64,000 nucleotides of DNA from Atrichornis clamosus (Eukaryota; Chordata; Aves; Passeriformes; Menuridae), in the NCBI GenBank assembly GCA_013400975.1, contig WBMZ01010319.1:29337-93336 (forward strand). The letters are read 5' to 3'. The first letter of the stretch is position 1. Every line of letters begins with the position of its first letter. Position numbers and translations under genes: made by a program. The notes under the pieces were generated by a model. It was not told the origin of the DNA, made no database searches, and saw nothing but the letters and a program-made list of their open reading frames with translations. Of the stretch, positions 1 through 12,996 are shown piece after piece.

Positions 1-2957
1 TAGTGCCTTATTTGAAAGAAATGGTGTCTAAATATAACTAGCAACTAAAAGCAGTTAATGCACAAGGATCTATCATTGGGCATGAAGACAAGCTGGACAG
101 AGCACCAGGACCAGTCGCTTCATAGTCTAGGAAATAAGGGGAACCATGAAAGATAAACAACTATGGGAAACAAGACACCAAGCTAAGTTGTTTTGACAAC
201 ATTTTGAGTATATCTACCTGAGAAATATGATGCATAAATACTTTATAATAGCACATGTTGAAAACAAAAACCTATTTCTAAATCAGTTTATTTTCATAAA
301 TGCTTTCACCAATCAGGAAAGGTTTTCAATTACAAATTATGACCAACAATACTTAAAAAAGGAGAAAAAAATAGCATTTTCAGACTTATGTGGCTAACCT
401 TTCAAATCTGGTGCACCAAAGAATGGGTCTGCATGCAGAGTGAATATGAAACAAAGCATCTGGATGACATTCCTTCATAGCGCCAGCCTCTACTCAAACT
501 TAATCCTTTAAAAACCTTAGCTCACTGTCTTGGGGTTTAAAAACATTCACTACACTTTTATTCAAGGCTGGCCTAGAAGCTTAAAACAAAGAGAGTCAGG
601 ATTTTTTAAAAAAAATTTAACACTTTGAAAGGGACCTTTTCTCCTTTCCCCTGAAAACAAATTAGAAAGAGGAAATAAGCTCTCATTTACTAAATTTTCA
701 TTACTGTTAATAGCTGAATACTTTTCATCTGCAATTGAAATCAGTGTGTGTGAAAAACAAAGCATTTCATTCTTTAAAAGATACTCTTTTGTTTCATCTG
801 TGAAGACTGTATATGATACAAACTGTCCAAAAGATCTATGGAATCTTTTGGAGAGAAAAATATCTATCTCTTCCTTTGGAGATACTCAAAATTCTGCTAG
901 ATGAGGGCCAGAGTGACTTGGTTCACTGAGATCTTAACTCTGTTTTGAGTAGGGGCTTGGGCTAGATGACCCTCAGCCTATGTTATTCTGCTGTATAACC
1001 ACCCCTTCTGCTGAAACAAGGAGGAACAGAATTTGGCAAGATAAAAACCATCTTTCTATCTGAAGAAAAGAGCACCTACAGCCTGAATTTACAAGAACAT
1101 ATGTGACCCAGAATCATAGGCCTTTTACAGAATGACACTAAATATGAAACTGGGTTTCCATTTGTGCAGAAGGGAACATGTGTTTAGGAGGGCTTTCAGA
1201 GCATGGTATGAACTCATACAGAACATGAGGGGTTTAGCAGTTCAGCACCTTCCCTGCTTTTTCTATTCTGCTTGCCTATTCACATCTTTCACTCCTATGG
1301 GTAAAATTAATTTCTCAAATCTACTATCAACAATATAAATATTAACCCTGTCTATCTAAACAAAGTAATATACTGTATTCCTAAGCTTCTCCAGGAAGAA
1401 TCTGAAAATTCTTACCATCATGTAGATAGCTTTTAATACATTTACATTGGAAAGGAGTTTGCTTAGCTCTGGTAAATTATGAATGCACTCACATATACAA
1501 AGAAAGAGCAACCAGAGAGGAAAAGGGAGGTAGATACCACCCCCTATCATTATGTCTTTCCTTCTGCTGCAAAGGGATGTGCAAGTAAATGCTTCACCTC
1601 AGATGTACATCTGGTGCTCACTAGCACCATATCCTCCATTTGCTGAAAGACCCTTGTAAGGCCAGGAAGTAGGATTTGAAGAAGTACTAAGCTTCAAAAT
1701 TGCAATGTAAATTGAGGAGATTTAAATTTTTTACTTCCTTGTTGTAATATATTTGGAAAAATTAGGCCATTCATATCTCAAATTCTTCATTTTATGTTAT
1801 CAAACTTTTTCGACCTTTAATGTCTACATCCTTGCCCTTCTGATCTAAAACATATGCAAAACATCATTCTCTTAGCTCAAAGATTCTCAAAGAAAATTAA
1901 TATTTGTGAAGCATTAAAAAATGACAGAAATAAGTATCATGCATAAAAACCTGGAAGAAGCTGTGTGCCTTTTGTAGTGAGAAGTGAAAATAATGAAGAA
2001 ATAGTACAGCACTGCTTTTAATTAAAGATCACTGCTCAAACTTATATGGAAAAATAGTAGGTAGCCATGCAATTAAAGACTCCAACTCTGCCTATGCAAA
2101 AAGGGGACCAAATCAAAGTTGTAAAGACATCCCATTCTGATTTGCAACTGTTTGACTTTACACAATGTTCCTTTAATAATGTTTCTGTGTACACAGAAGA
2201 GAAAATCCCAAGATTCAGGAGTAGTGGAGCACATTAGCAATAGAGCCCATCTGAAGAAAGTATCAGTAGAGCAGACCTGTGAAAACAGACTTGTGCAATA
2301 AGGTTTAACCTATACTCTAAATATCCCTTCTCTAGAAGATCTGAACAGCAAAAAGAATTATTGATGAATTGAGACTTTTTAAAAAGAAAGGAGACTGACT
2401 CAAAGTTTCTCATTAATGTGCTATTTTCAATAGTAGCTTCTTTAAATTTCTTCGAATATCAATGGCAGCTAAATGACCAAGTCCATTCAGCAATGAGAGG
2501 AATATATAAATATTTTCAAAGTAAACTGAGGTAATTAAAATACCGATACCTCACTCCTATTCTTAGGTTTTCAACAAGAATAGAAAATGACAAGGGTGGC
2601 TTCTTGTGACAGAGGAAGAAGAGTTAATGTTCCTGTTCTGATCCAAATCCAAGGTTTATAATTCTCTTTCCCTCCAGTATTAGTTCAGAATGGCCTAAAT
2701 GTGTTTGATAGATGTCAAATGCAGAGATGCACCTCATCAGAGATATAACATCTTGATATTTATATATATGTATATAATTGATGGAAATGATGTGACAGTA
2801 AACCAGAAGAAAGAGAGAAGATATTTCTTTGTATTACTTGATTTTCATGTCTTTTATTTCCTGGACTGAATCACTGAAAAAACCTCATGCAAATCATTTA
2901 GTAGGACCAAATCAATAACTCAATTCCTGCTCTATACTGACAGGAAGAGAAACAATA
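1..2957. other. No gene seen; AT-rich non-coding stretch
   Basis: No recognisable gene, RNA or repeat was found in this stretch. The longest frames are under 70 codons. A minus-strand frame at 562-765 sits behind a splice-acceptor-like sequence and ends on a TGA that overlaps an AATAAA. Nothing continues it upstream in a consistent way, so it was not called as an exon. Confidence 0.6.
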
Positions 2958-3214
2958 ATTTTAAACTGAAGAAGGTTCATTTGGATAGGATATAAAGAAG
3001 ATTTTTATTTACAATGAGGGTGGTGAGACACTGGAGCAGGTTTCCCAAAGAAGCTGTGGATGCTCCATCCCTGGATGTGTTCCAGGTCAGGAAGGATGGG
3101 GCTTTGAACAGCCTGGTCTAATGAATTATGTCCCCACCCATGGCAGAGGAGTCGGACTAGGTGACCTGTGAAGATCCCTTTTAACCCAAACCACTCTGAT
3201 TCTACAACTCTGTG
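2958..3214 (+). mobile_element. CR1 LINE fragment, 3' end, sense orientation
   Basis: This is a 5'-truncated copy of the avian non-LTR retrotransposon CR1. It begins near a gaaggttcatttggata-like stretch and runs through the typical CR1 tail. Landmarks in order are gtggtgagacactggagcag, aagctgtggatgctccatcc, ggatggggctttgaacagcc, ccatggcagaggagt, and a terminal gattctacaactctgtga that resembles the ATTCTRTGA-type repeats at CR1 3' ends. The order and spacing match the last roughly 250 bp of the element and contain no reverse-transcriptase coding part. Many substitutions suggest an old insertion. The right edge is clear from the terminal repeats; the left edge is approximate. Confidence 0.93.
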
Positions 3215-6200
3215 AAACTGGCTATTTAAAACAGATTAAATAATGCCAAATAGTAAGCTAAACAATTTGAAAATTAAGTTAGAACACACACTAGCAATGA
3301 CAAAGTAGATTCATTACATTAATTCAATTTTTGAACTTCTTTTGTTGGTGTAGAATTATCTGAGTGCAACCTTGAGAGTTAAAGATTTTGAGAATTAATG
3401 AGGAAAAGAACTTATGGTCTTTCAGACGCCGGGGCTTGTGCTTAAAAGACTTCACCTATTCCTGAAGAGCCAGGCTTTCGTTTTAGATGCTTCTGTACTT
3501 TTATATAGTGATATAACATAAGAACACTACAGGTTTGGGAAATTAATTTTCTGCTCATTTAACATGATCTTTGATAAGGTTGACCATGAAGTTCACAAGA
3601 CTGTCCTACATCTTATGACTGGTCCCCAGCTTGCGTCTCTATCTTTGTGTCTAACCCATGAGGACAGGGTAACATTCTGCTTCTGAAACACATCTTAGTT
3701 CTAGTTCTATCCCTAAGCTTTCTCTATCTTTAGAAAATAGAAAAGACCTACAAGTAGGGTCTCTCTTTGGGATTTTCTGTAACAAATTTCCGAGGACCTG
3801 TAGCTTGTGGCTTCTATTTCAAAAAATAACACTGTTTAAAGAGAATTAATAAGCAAAAATTATGCTTTTAATCAGATCAACAACAATGGTAAAGACCTGT
3901 TATTTGATGGTAGTTTTGTAAAGACAGTTAAATAGTTAAATAGCACAGAATAAAGTCTTTAAAACAAAATAAATTAAGAACAATAAAAGTAAAAAAAAGT
4001 GAGACTACAAAGATCTTATTCCTTTTTCAGTACTATGAAATATGATTTATGGCAACTTATATGTGTTTCATCTCATGAACAAAAAAAAAATAATAGAAAA
4101 GGATTTATCCAGTCAAAAAGTCTGCCCACACCATCTCCCACAGAAACTTTTGATTACAACGTACTGCCTTACCATTAATGCATACCATATAATATATTGA
4201 AAGAAATGCCAGATTCCATTCCCTGATTTTTTCCTCTAAAAACCACAAATATTTAGAGTAAAATGTGCATAATGATTTGAGAATTCATTTCGGAGTGACA
4301 GATAAATGTTAGGAGGAAGTCTGACTTACAGTAATGAATCTTGTAATAGAAACATATTCAAACTGAAGGATATAACACAGTGAGAAACATGAGTCCATCC
4401 AAACACTCCATCAATTCCAAAGCACACAGTCCTACTCATCTTAATAATTTTCTTTTTCTTAACCATTAGGCTGTACCAATTACTATTTGGCAACTTCCAG
4501 TAAAGCATCAGCTAGAAGAGTGGAAGTGTCATTTTTAAAAATAAGTTAAATGTCTAGTCACATAATGTATGAGTAGAATATTTAATGACGTAAGGAGCCT
4601 CAGTTTCCTAAATATTGAACATTCAGATGTGCTGAACTTCACTGTCAAAGGGAAGTGCTGAATGTTGGCCATCATTGAGGACTAGAAAGGACTTTGATTT
4701 ATATCCCAACTTTGAACATATTCTTCTAAAAGTGGAGCACCTAGATTGCCATATACCTGAAAACAGGATTAGACCATCACACACACATCTTGAACATATT
4801 TTTGTTTTATGAAAGAGGCAATTCATCAAACTGCAGAACAATATACTCTATGAAATGAAAGTGCTATTGAAAATCTTCCAAGTGAGAAAGCAAATATTTT
4901 ATAGCAAAGGGGAACATTTTCAAAAGTGTCTTCGAAGCTCAAATCAAGTAAATCACTTCAAGGACTCTTAGGCATCTATGTGTTTAGTAGCTTTTGAAAT
5001 AGTTTCAGGCTCCAGAATCAGGAGAAGTGAGATTTATAAACACCAGTAGAGGGGCTGTTCATATATATGTTTAAGCATTGATGATATAGACATCTAGATT
5101 TGAGCTAGTCATTCCAGTTTCCCTTTAAATTAGCATAGAAATTATAAGATGATGTTAGGATATCACTTCCCTCTGCATGGCATTGACATAAAAATAGATC
5201 AGATGAATTCCACCTCTGGCACATCTCTTTGCCTTCATTGATCGTGGGACAACTTATTTATACATCAAATTAAATTATCTGAAACCTGTTCTAGATTGCT
5301 AAGGGTGAAAATAAGGTTCTTGGAGGCATTTACAAAAGAAGCTAAGTACTTAATTCCCATTCACATCCTTTACATACAAAAAATAAAGTGCTAGAAAATA
5401 CTATCAAAGTCAACTTGTCCATGTTTGAAATCAGTGGAATTTTCATTACTCAGTAGCTTTCCAAAAGCTTACTGTACTTTTGAAGTCTAAAAACTTAGCC
5501 TTACCCCTATGCATATTCCCTTAGGTATGTTTGAGAATATTCCACTTTCATGCTTGGCTTTAAATTTTCTAAGTCCTTCTAAGTATAATAAGTAATATTA
5601 ATATATCTTCTTCAATATGCTTTAGTCATCATGATACGAGCCAATTTACTCAAATTGTGCAGATTTTAAGCACATAAATTTTAAGTGAGTTACTCATTGC
5701 AATGCCTAAATTCCTAAAGTCAAGGAAAAGCATAAAGCGTTTTTGAAAGCCTTTAGAGCTACATCATGTTCACCTAATTTATTGACCTAAACTTAGATAG
5801 GCAATTTTATTAAAACATTCAAATTCCACTGCTTTCTAGCATTTACTTTACAAAGAACAACGGCATGTGCTTTAAAAAAAAATGCACTTCCTTAGGTACC
5901 CAAAATGTACATGAAATTTAGTCTCAGAGGGACTGCATCAAACTTAGATAGCTTTGTTTTTCTTTTACTCAAATTCTTTGAAAGAATGTACCATGACACA
6001 CATTTACAGAGGTACTAAAAATGATTAATTGAAAGACCTAGTGCTTTTAGAATAACAAAAACATCTCATCAAAGTGCATCCTAACAGTGAGGGTATAGCA
6101 AAACAGTACCAATTAATTAAAGTGAAGGGAAACTGGGCAAGACTAAGCATTCATAAAAATTTCATCTTGGACTTTAAGGTGTTTGATTTTTTGTTTCAAT

Positions 6201-6759
6201 TTGACTGTCATATTTGACTAAGACCTTTTGAAGGTAGAGTTTTAAAAAATATTTTGAAGTTCTCAGATGAATTGTAGTACATGAATGAAGAGCATTGTTC
6301 TATCACTTGTGATGTTGGGCAGCTGCATCACAGCTAATTGTCCTTGCCAAGCAATTTAGTATTTACCAAGGCAGCTGAATGATCCTGGGATCTTTCAACT
6401 CCTCTGCCTTATTCAGTAAAAAGCCCTGAATGTCAAAGGAAAAGCAAATAACACTTTGACTTGAGGAAGCATGCCTTTCACCACAGACTTAAATTCCAAC
6501 ATGTCTTTAAAGGCAAAAGAAAAAAAAATATTGATGGAGCATTCTTTAAAAATAATATTCCAAATAGAAACTCTATAATAAATGCCTCTCCTTTCAGTAT
6601 GAAAAGAGACATATTCCACTCTTTGTTGGAACCGGTGCATCACAGCAGGAACAGCACACAACGATAGTCTTCTGCACACATGGAACCAGCAAATTAGGCC
6701 AAATTTTAATTGTAAAAAATGATTGAATCCCTTCCATTCCAATCTAATAGTCATTTTCC
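3215..6759. other. No gene seen; AT-rich non-coding stretch
   Basis: No gene or RNA is recognised. On the minus strand at 4,623-4,780 a pyrimidine-rich acceptor-like sequence is followed by a short open frame, but no good donor follows. On the plus strand at 6,600 another acceptor-like sequence (gcctctcctttcag) opens 42 codons. Both look like chance pseudo-exons. Confidence 0.55.
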
Positions 6760-7330
6760 CTAACAGCAAGCATTAATGACTTCCCTGACTAATGAAAATT
6801 AATTGCTAGCCCGCCTTGACAATTACATTGTGATCGATCAAGTTTAGAGGAGCTGCAAGGGTCATTTGCTGTAATTCTATTGCAATCCATTAAATCTGCA
6901 GCAGATGATAACCTTTAACTTTGTTGCCTATTAGGGAATAGTAACGGCAACTCTAGATGTCATTGTTTATACAAGAGGAGATACATCATTTTGTCTATTT
7001 TTCCTAATGTTCTTGAGGTGTTGCTGTTTCTCAGCTGACACAAAAATTCCTCTTGACATCAGATTACAGCATCTCTATAATCTTATCAAGGTGCTATAAG
7101 GTCAGAGTTGTACAGACCTAAAAAGCAGTCTCAGAATGCTCATCCCATTTCAGGGTAAGGTCCCATGTGTTGCACAAAACTGAGTTGTAAAATGACGGAC
7201 AATTTGCTAAGTCCTGAAGGAATGTGCGGTCAGAGAAACACATCTAAAGCACGCATCGCATTTTATTGGTCCTGCAGCAGCTATCAACTGTGCTACATCC
7301 TTGAATGAGATCCAGTGTCTCTTAGACAAA
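6760..7330. promoter_or_regulatory. Candidate conserved non-coding element (enhancer-like)
   Basis: The block stands out from its AT-rich surroundings by dense homeodomain-type words (TAATTG, CAATTA, TAATG), a perfect palindrome TGATCGATCA at 6,831-6,840, and at least four CpG sites within about 65 bp near 7,195-7,258 in a region otherwise poor in CpG. It has no open frame of note and no transposon landmarks. Clusters of such words in gene-poor vertebrate DNA are typical of conserved developmental enhancers. Conservation itself cannot be seen from one sequence, so this is an inference from composition. The edges are approximate, and there may be two sub-blocks, 6,770-6,970 and 7,190-7,320. 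Confidence 0.4.
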
Positions 7331-10300
7331 ATGGAGTTGTAAAAAAAAGGGTTCAAATTTGTGAAGAGTTATTGAAGGGGTTCATACTGAACAACAAATA
7401 CAAATGGTATGAGAAAACCAGAACTGCACCATGCATTCTTGAATGTCTTTCCAGGCACATCACCCAAATATTTAAAGCACCTGCATGTTGAATTAGATTT
7501 TTTTGCAACAGGAATTAAAGTAAAATCACATTGGATCTAAAATGAAAACACAGCAACAAAACAACCATAACAACAAAAGCAACAAACAAAAAAAGAGAAA
7601 GATATTTAAACTGTAGCTTTGTAACTTTGAGATATCCTGTACACTTGAAGGTGAATTTACACCATTTTTGGTGAAAATTTGATATGTTTTTCACAAGGAG
7701 AGAAAATGGTGATTGAAGAAGTGAATGGAAGAATTAATTCTAATATAATTTTAATCTGCTACCTATTTTTAATCATGAGTTTGTCTTCTATCTAGGACTG
7801 CCTTTTTAATATATACACATACATGCAATCTCACCTCAACACCTCATTTTAGAAGTTGTGGAAGTGTTTCCTAATAAAAAGCTTTTTGTGGCAGAATCTA
7901 GTACATGTTTTTGTCCAAATGGAAATGAGTATTTTGTAGTCAATGTATCAATTTGTGAGGGAGTTACTGAAAGAAATTATGACCTTATTTTTTAATTCTG
8001 TAAGTAAAATAATCCGGTATTATTTTATCTCTTGGTAGAGTTTATTCCACCATCTACTACTATGATAACTACCTTTAAGAAGACTGATTGCAAACAGAAA
8101 GTGCAAGAATTCCAGCAGAGATGCCAATCCACAAGAGTGCAAGTCTGTAAAACCAAATGAAATTTTGAAACACACGTACCTTCTGCATCTCTCACTTACA
8201 TCGAAGGTAATGACTCTACAGTGATCATTGCAGAGATTCTCTACAGAGGATTTTACAGAAGCTCTACCAAAAATAAACACAAAAATATGAAAGAATACAC
8301 AGACTGACAAAAAAATAAAAGTAACAAATTATTCCGCTTTGAAAGATTAAATAAGTATTCTAAATGCACACTTTATTGTAATATTGTCTCTCTCTATTGT
8401 AATATTATTCCTAGGAAAGAAAGAAAATTTATTTTTCTGGTGAAATATTAGAACTGTATATTTCTCAAAGAAACAAGACTGCTTTGTACAAGAAGGTTGA
8501 TCACTTAGCACAATCCAAAAGAAAATTTCATATCTTTTTTATACCGATGGGAAAAAAAAAAGACACGGGGAAGCAGATTATCAACCAGCATAAATAATAA
8601 CTTTTAAGCTGTAAATGAACAAATATGTAATTAGAGAAACCAGAGACGTCATGACAGATTTTCATGTAGCAGTCAACATCACACTAAGAGCCTGTGACCA
8701 GAAAAGAATAGAATTTTTTAAGTGTACCCAAAAAGCTATATTTAAAGCTTTTCCTATACTACAAGAGAAGAAGAGTTACGTATTTTTAGCTTTGCTTATA
8801 GTGTGGCCAAAGTATACCCTGAGTCCAATATAAACCTTCAAGAATTCATGAAAACTAATTAAGTTATTGTGAATTTAGAGAGGTATAACCAAGGTCAGAA
8901 GTTAGTCTACGGAAATGTATTTGAAACAATGAAGAGACATGAACTCCTTCAGACTACAGCAGTTTTAGTGTCTGGAAAATGGGCTGTGATCACTGGATTA
9001 CATTTGGGGGCAATAGGATGTTCTGGACTACCAGTGGTCTATAAAAGTTTCCCAAAAGTATCATCAGGGAGAAGACACAGTCCAGAGGCAGAAGAAAGCT
9101 ACACAATCGCCTGCTTCAGCATGGCTATATTAAGCACTGATAAAATATTGGACAGCCTCTCCAGATGTTTCTGGTCCACCCAAGCACTCTTGGAGTGCAA
9201 AATATTTTGATAATATTCATGTCATCTTCAACCTTTTTTGGCAAATCTATCATTAGAAATGACATGTACTTTACCTCAGCCATGGTTTGCCTGTGATATC
9301 ATTTTAGCCAAAAGCTGCTGCTGCACACTGATTATGGAAACTGTGCTAAAAACTTTGTTCCATAAAAATTTTTCATATTTACAATTACAATATGAATCAA
9401 ACCCTGCTGAAATCAATGAAATAGTTCTATAGGCCTTATTGACTTTTCCCAAGACTAAGACATGAAGAGAAGCTTAAGATTTAGCCATGCAAGTTTATTA
9501 TCATACCCCAAGTTTATGTGTGAAAGCACTTCCACTGATGTCAATGGCTTTCATATTACTCAGATTATGCATGTGCTTATCTACTACATTGAATCAAGAC
9601 TTTCATGTCTACTCCTCAGACAAAACTTTTGCCTTTCAGTTAAATCTCAGCTCAAGTATATTTATGGATTCTGACATTTCTAACTAGTCAGCACTCAAAA
9701 TTGCAACCTCTGACTAGTTATGGTTTTGAAGCACTTTTAGGAACCATGGCATGTAAAGAAAATAGTCTCGTCTCATCCAGTAAAGGTAAAAACCATACCA
9801 TTATTAAGTGTGACACTGCTGATGTGGAAAAAAATTAAGTATTGCAACAGGTTATTAAATTGTTAATGGCTACATTCTATTCTCAGGTTTGTGGTTTGAT
9901 GCAGTCTGGGCAAAATGTCAAACTGTATCAACATTAACAGCTTCTGACAAGCTCAAGTGGGAAAAAAGGAGCTGAATGAATAAGCTGTTCTGTAAATAAA
10001 GAGACATTGTAACCTTTAAAGTGAGACAGAATTTAATTAAGAAAATTAACACAGGCTTTTGAGAGACTGCAATTTTCTGAATCTCGTTTTTTCTGTCAAG
10101 CAAAAGTTATGTTCCTTTATAATAAGAAACAGTAAGTGCCTACTTTCGTATCTAAAGTTAGTGATACCATCTAGATGAAAAGGGAGAGAAATTAAGTTTC
10201 TGAATTTTAATTTTTACATTTATCCATTTTTAATTTTCATAGTATCAGAGTCAGATTTGAGAAACATGAGAAAAAATAAAATTTTGCAATTCTTTTTTTT

Positions 10301-10390
10301 ATTTAATCTTAGAAACAGCAATAGTAAAGACATCAAATGGTTTCTCATTCCAATTTAAATTAGACTCCATGGGATGGGATAGTTTCACTA
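7331..10390. other. No gene seen; AT-rich non-coding stretch
   Basis: No gene is recognised. A CAA/AAC-rich low-complexity patch lies at about 7,545-7,600. The segment 8,373-8,407 contains the 12-mer tattgtaatatt twice, 23 bp apart. A 113-codon frame at 8,869-9,210 begins at a non-ATG codon and resembles no family I know. A minus-strand segment near 8,180-8,267 is exon-like but its acceptor is ambiguous. Confidence 0.55.
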
Positions 10391-10394
10391 CCTC

Positions 10395-10458
10395 CATTTC
10401 AAATGTGAGGAAAACGAAGTACAGTCAGGAGTGTGAATCAATGGCCTGGCCAGGGTGA
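10395..10458 (-). repeat. MIR-like SINE remnant
   Basis: The plus strand reads catttcaaatgtgaggaaaa, then a cgaagtacag-like stretch, and ends in ggcctggccagggtga. This parallels the reverse complement of the MIR core and 3' part (cattttacagatgaggaaac, then tgaggcacagagag, then cttgcccaagggtca) in the same order and spacing. MIRs are tRNA-derived SINEs mobilised by L2 and are very old in amniotes, so heavy divergence is expected. The match is short and was recognised by eye; a profile search could reject it. Confidence 0.45.
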
Positions 10459-10915
10459 AAATTAAAATTTTGTTAAAACATTTCTTTCTAGTGCTGTACT
10501 TGAGGATCAGAATGGATTCTAATTTTAGATGCTAAAATTTATTAGCCACCTACTCTCCATCTTACAAAAACAAATAAAAATTTATGCATTTTAAAATTTT
10601 TTGTACTGAATCATTCTGCTCCTCAGAACATGTTTTTCTCAGGTCCTGTATTTAGCCCTGTTTCCTGTGTGTTAACTACTGGACAAGGAAAATCACCAGG
10701 ATCTCTTATCAGTCAGTGAGTGAATTAGTTAATTGGACTGTCTTCAAATGATTGTATCCTGAAATTTTAATCAGATAAAGGCCTTTTCAATAAGATTAAG
10801 ATGTTAAAATTTTGCAGAAAGATTACCAGACTACTGAAATCTGGGGTCTGGACAAACAGGTTTTTATTTTTTTCTGAAGAAGAAAAGAAACACTGACTTG
10901 TCAATGGACAGAAGA

Positions 10916-10934
10916 AAGGAAGGAAGGAAGGCAG
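10916..10934. repeat. Short GGAA microsatellite
   Basis: Four tandem GGAA-type units lie inside a purine-rich stretch (about 10,900-10,970). Short GGAA tracts can bind ETS factors, but at four units this is probably an ordinary simple repeat. Confidence 0.8.
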
Positions 10935-10939
10935 GAATA

Positions 10940-12059
10940 TGGAACGGAAGAAAGAAGATAAAGAAAATATGGAATTATTTTTTGTTTCAATCATAAGTTA
11001 GCAAATACTTGCTTAGAGTTTTCCAAATACTGTCATGATTTTCCTCATTACAAGTATAATTTAAAAAAATCATACAGGGAAAATATTTTTTCTTTTAATT
11101 TTTGAAATTTTCATCATTTTTCTGTTAAAAAAAGAAGACAGAATGAGTCTAATACTACAGTGGCTTCAATCTTTTTAATGAAGGAGATAAATTTTGGTTT
11201 CTGAACAGGGGAGAAATGTTGGCTGTAAGCATAGAAACCTTGGATTTGCACTGCCTTATTGTTGTTCAGCCTCTAAGTATATCAGTGAATCTGCACTGAC
11301 TACAAGGGGAACTTAGAGATCTAGGCCATAAAAGGAGATGTCCCTGAGGAAAATGAGATGTCTCCAGTTAGGTGTCTAAATCCAGAACCAAATCCCACCC
11401 CAAATGATAAAATGCACAATTTATAGTTTTGTCTATGTAGCATACACAAAGTCAATCTTTTGTGCATTTCTGTGTACACTTCTAATTCATACAGACAAGG
11501 ACAAAATCTCATCTTGAGAAGAACAGCTCAGCTGTTCCTGTCTCAGGAAGCTGACACTGTTCTCTGCTTCTAATTAATCTTATTCCATCAGTTCATTCCA
11601 GCAGCTGGGAAGGGTTTTCCTTCTGAGGATTGAAGCAGCAATGCTTCACTAATCTGACAATATTGGATCTTTGCAGCTGGTAGACAGTGATGGCACGTGT
11701 CACCCACACTTCAGCTTTCCATTGACCCATCCAACCTTGCCATGGAAGTATCTCCTTCTTCCTTTAAGAGCACCAAGTACAAAGACTATTCCACACTTGG
11801 AAGAGTGCTTCACACCACAAAGCAGAAAAGGGCTATTATTGGACCTGTATGTGTCTTTTATTCCTTCTAAGTCCATCTGCAACTAATTTTAGTTTCTACT
11901 GAGCATCTTCTCATTATAGTGCAATATAAACATTAAGGAACAATGGAAACTTTGGCTCTGCAACTGCATTTCTGCAGAGACACGGAGGCTGTTACATTTT
12001 TTATCTGCATAAGGCTGAGGCTGTTATTTTCAACACTGAATGCTTTGTTTGATAACATC
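10940..12059. other. No gene seen; non-coding stretch
   Basis: No gene or element is recognised. Overlapping frames of 60-71 codons on both strands at 11,671-11,886 are uninterrupted but have no supporting splice or initiation context strong enough to call. Confidence 0.55.
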
Positions 12060-12420
12060 TTAAAAATGTTATTGATCCTGAAGCTTTAATGTGGAACATT
12101 TGTTAGCTTAATGCTCTGCCGTTCTCTCTGCTGTTCGCAGAGATGTAGCTGTTAAGGAGGGTCCCTATTACAGAAGGTTTATCACAGTAATTTATTTGAA
12201 GACTGATGCTTCAAGAATGTGAGCAAGTCCTGTAGAATATACTAACCATCCTTCATGTGCTTTGATTGCCGACTGCCTTTGTGCCATCACTAGATCGAAG
12301 CACAGATATGCAGCTGTTCTTTGAACTTCTCTATGTCTTGCACCACCATATTTATGGCAGCAGTAAAATGCTGTGAATCAACTGAGGGCTGGGCCAGAAC
12401 ACTATTTTAAGAAGCAGGGT
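12060..12420. promoter_or_regulatory. Candidate conserved non-coding element
   Basis: This block has balanced composition and several retained CpGs (gccgttctc, gttcgcag, attgccgac, tagatcgaag). It includes an inverted match around ctctgctgttcgcagag at about 12,128-12,144, where CTCTGC pairs with GCAGAG across a 5-base loop. There is no open frame and no transposon landmark. It resembles the blocks at 6.8 and 48.9 kb in texture. Function is inferred from composition only, and the edges are approximate. Confidence 0.3.
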
Positions 12421-12940
12421 CCTTGCAATATATTTTTTCATGAGCACACCATTGATTATTTCTTTTCTCTTTGGGGATAGTGTTGAGAACTTGAAATTAT
12501 TTGTTCAATATAAGACAAATATATTAATGTTGTTAGGATTTATGAGAATGTAAAATTTAATCCCCACGTGGATTTCAGGTAAATTCTGAAGGAATCACAA
12601 TGCTTCTTTCCAAAGTTTCACTGATTTGGCAACACCAACTCTCAGTTCCTGTTGCAGGCAGGCAGAAACAATTATATGCCTACCAAGATTTTAACAAGAA
12701 ATAAAGGAAAAGGAAAAATAATTTTTTCATGTCTTCTTTTCTTTTCTCTCAGGTTATTGGGGAGTTAATTCAACTATGATGATTAAAGAAATTCACTGAT
12801 ATACCTTTTTCTTATTTCTTTCCATGACTCAACAATGTGTTTATCCAGCTGCTTTGAGTAAGAGTGCAGCCTGAAAAGGAAAATTTTCTGAGAGTGGTCC
12901 TGATCCACATGGGGTTGAAAGAAAATGCTTCAAAGCTGTT

Positions 12941-12996
12941 CTTTCCCCCCCCACCCTCTTCTCTTTCTTTTTTCTTTTTTTTTTTTTCTGTCTTTT
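12941..12996. repeat. Polypyrimidine low-complexity tract
   Basis: The stretch is almost purely C and T: a run of C followed by mixed CT and a run of at least 12 T. It is a simple-sequence tract. On the opposite strand it is purine-rich and produces a spurious lysine/glutamate-rich frame. Confidence 0.85.

Noticed and set aside
562..765. Minus-strand frame behind an acceptor-like ttcaattgcag, ending on a TGA that overlaps AATAAA
   Set aside because: A 3' untranslated region of about 20 bases would be abnormal, no upstream partner with a fitting phase was found, and the residues match nothing known.
6413..6769. 118-codon minus-strand frame, and a plus-strand exon-like frame near 6,600
   Set aside because: Frames on both strands of the same DNA cannot both be meaningful. 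No start, donor or family similarity was found, and the length is within chance for this window.
8180..8267. Minus-strand exon-like segment ending AGAAG|GTACGT
   Set aside because: The acceptor is ambiguous (two AGs two bases apart) and phase agreement with the 16.3 kb candidate depends on choosing the second AG.
8869..9210. 113-codon plus-strand frame
   Set aside because: It begins at a GTG, which is not a normal eukaryotic start, and has no recognisable domain or splice support.
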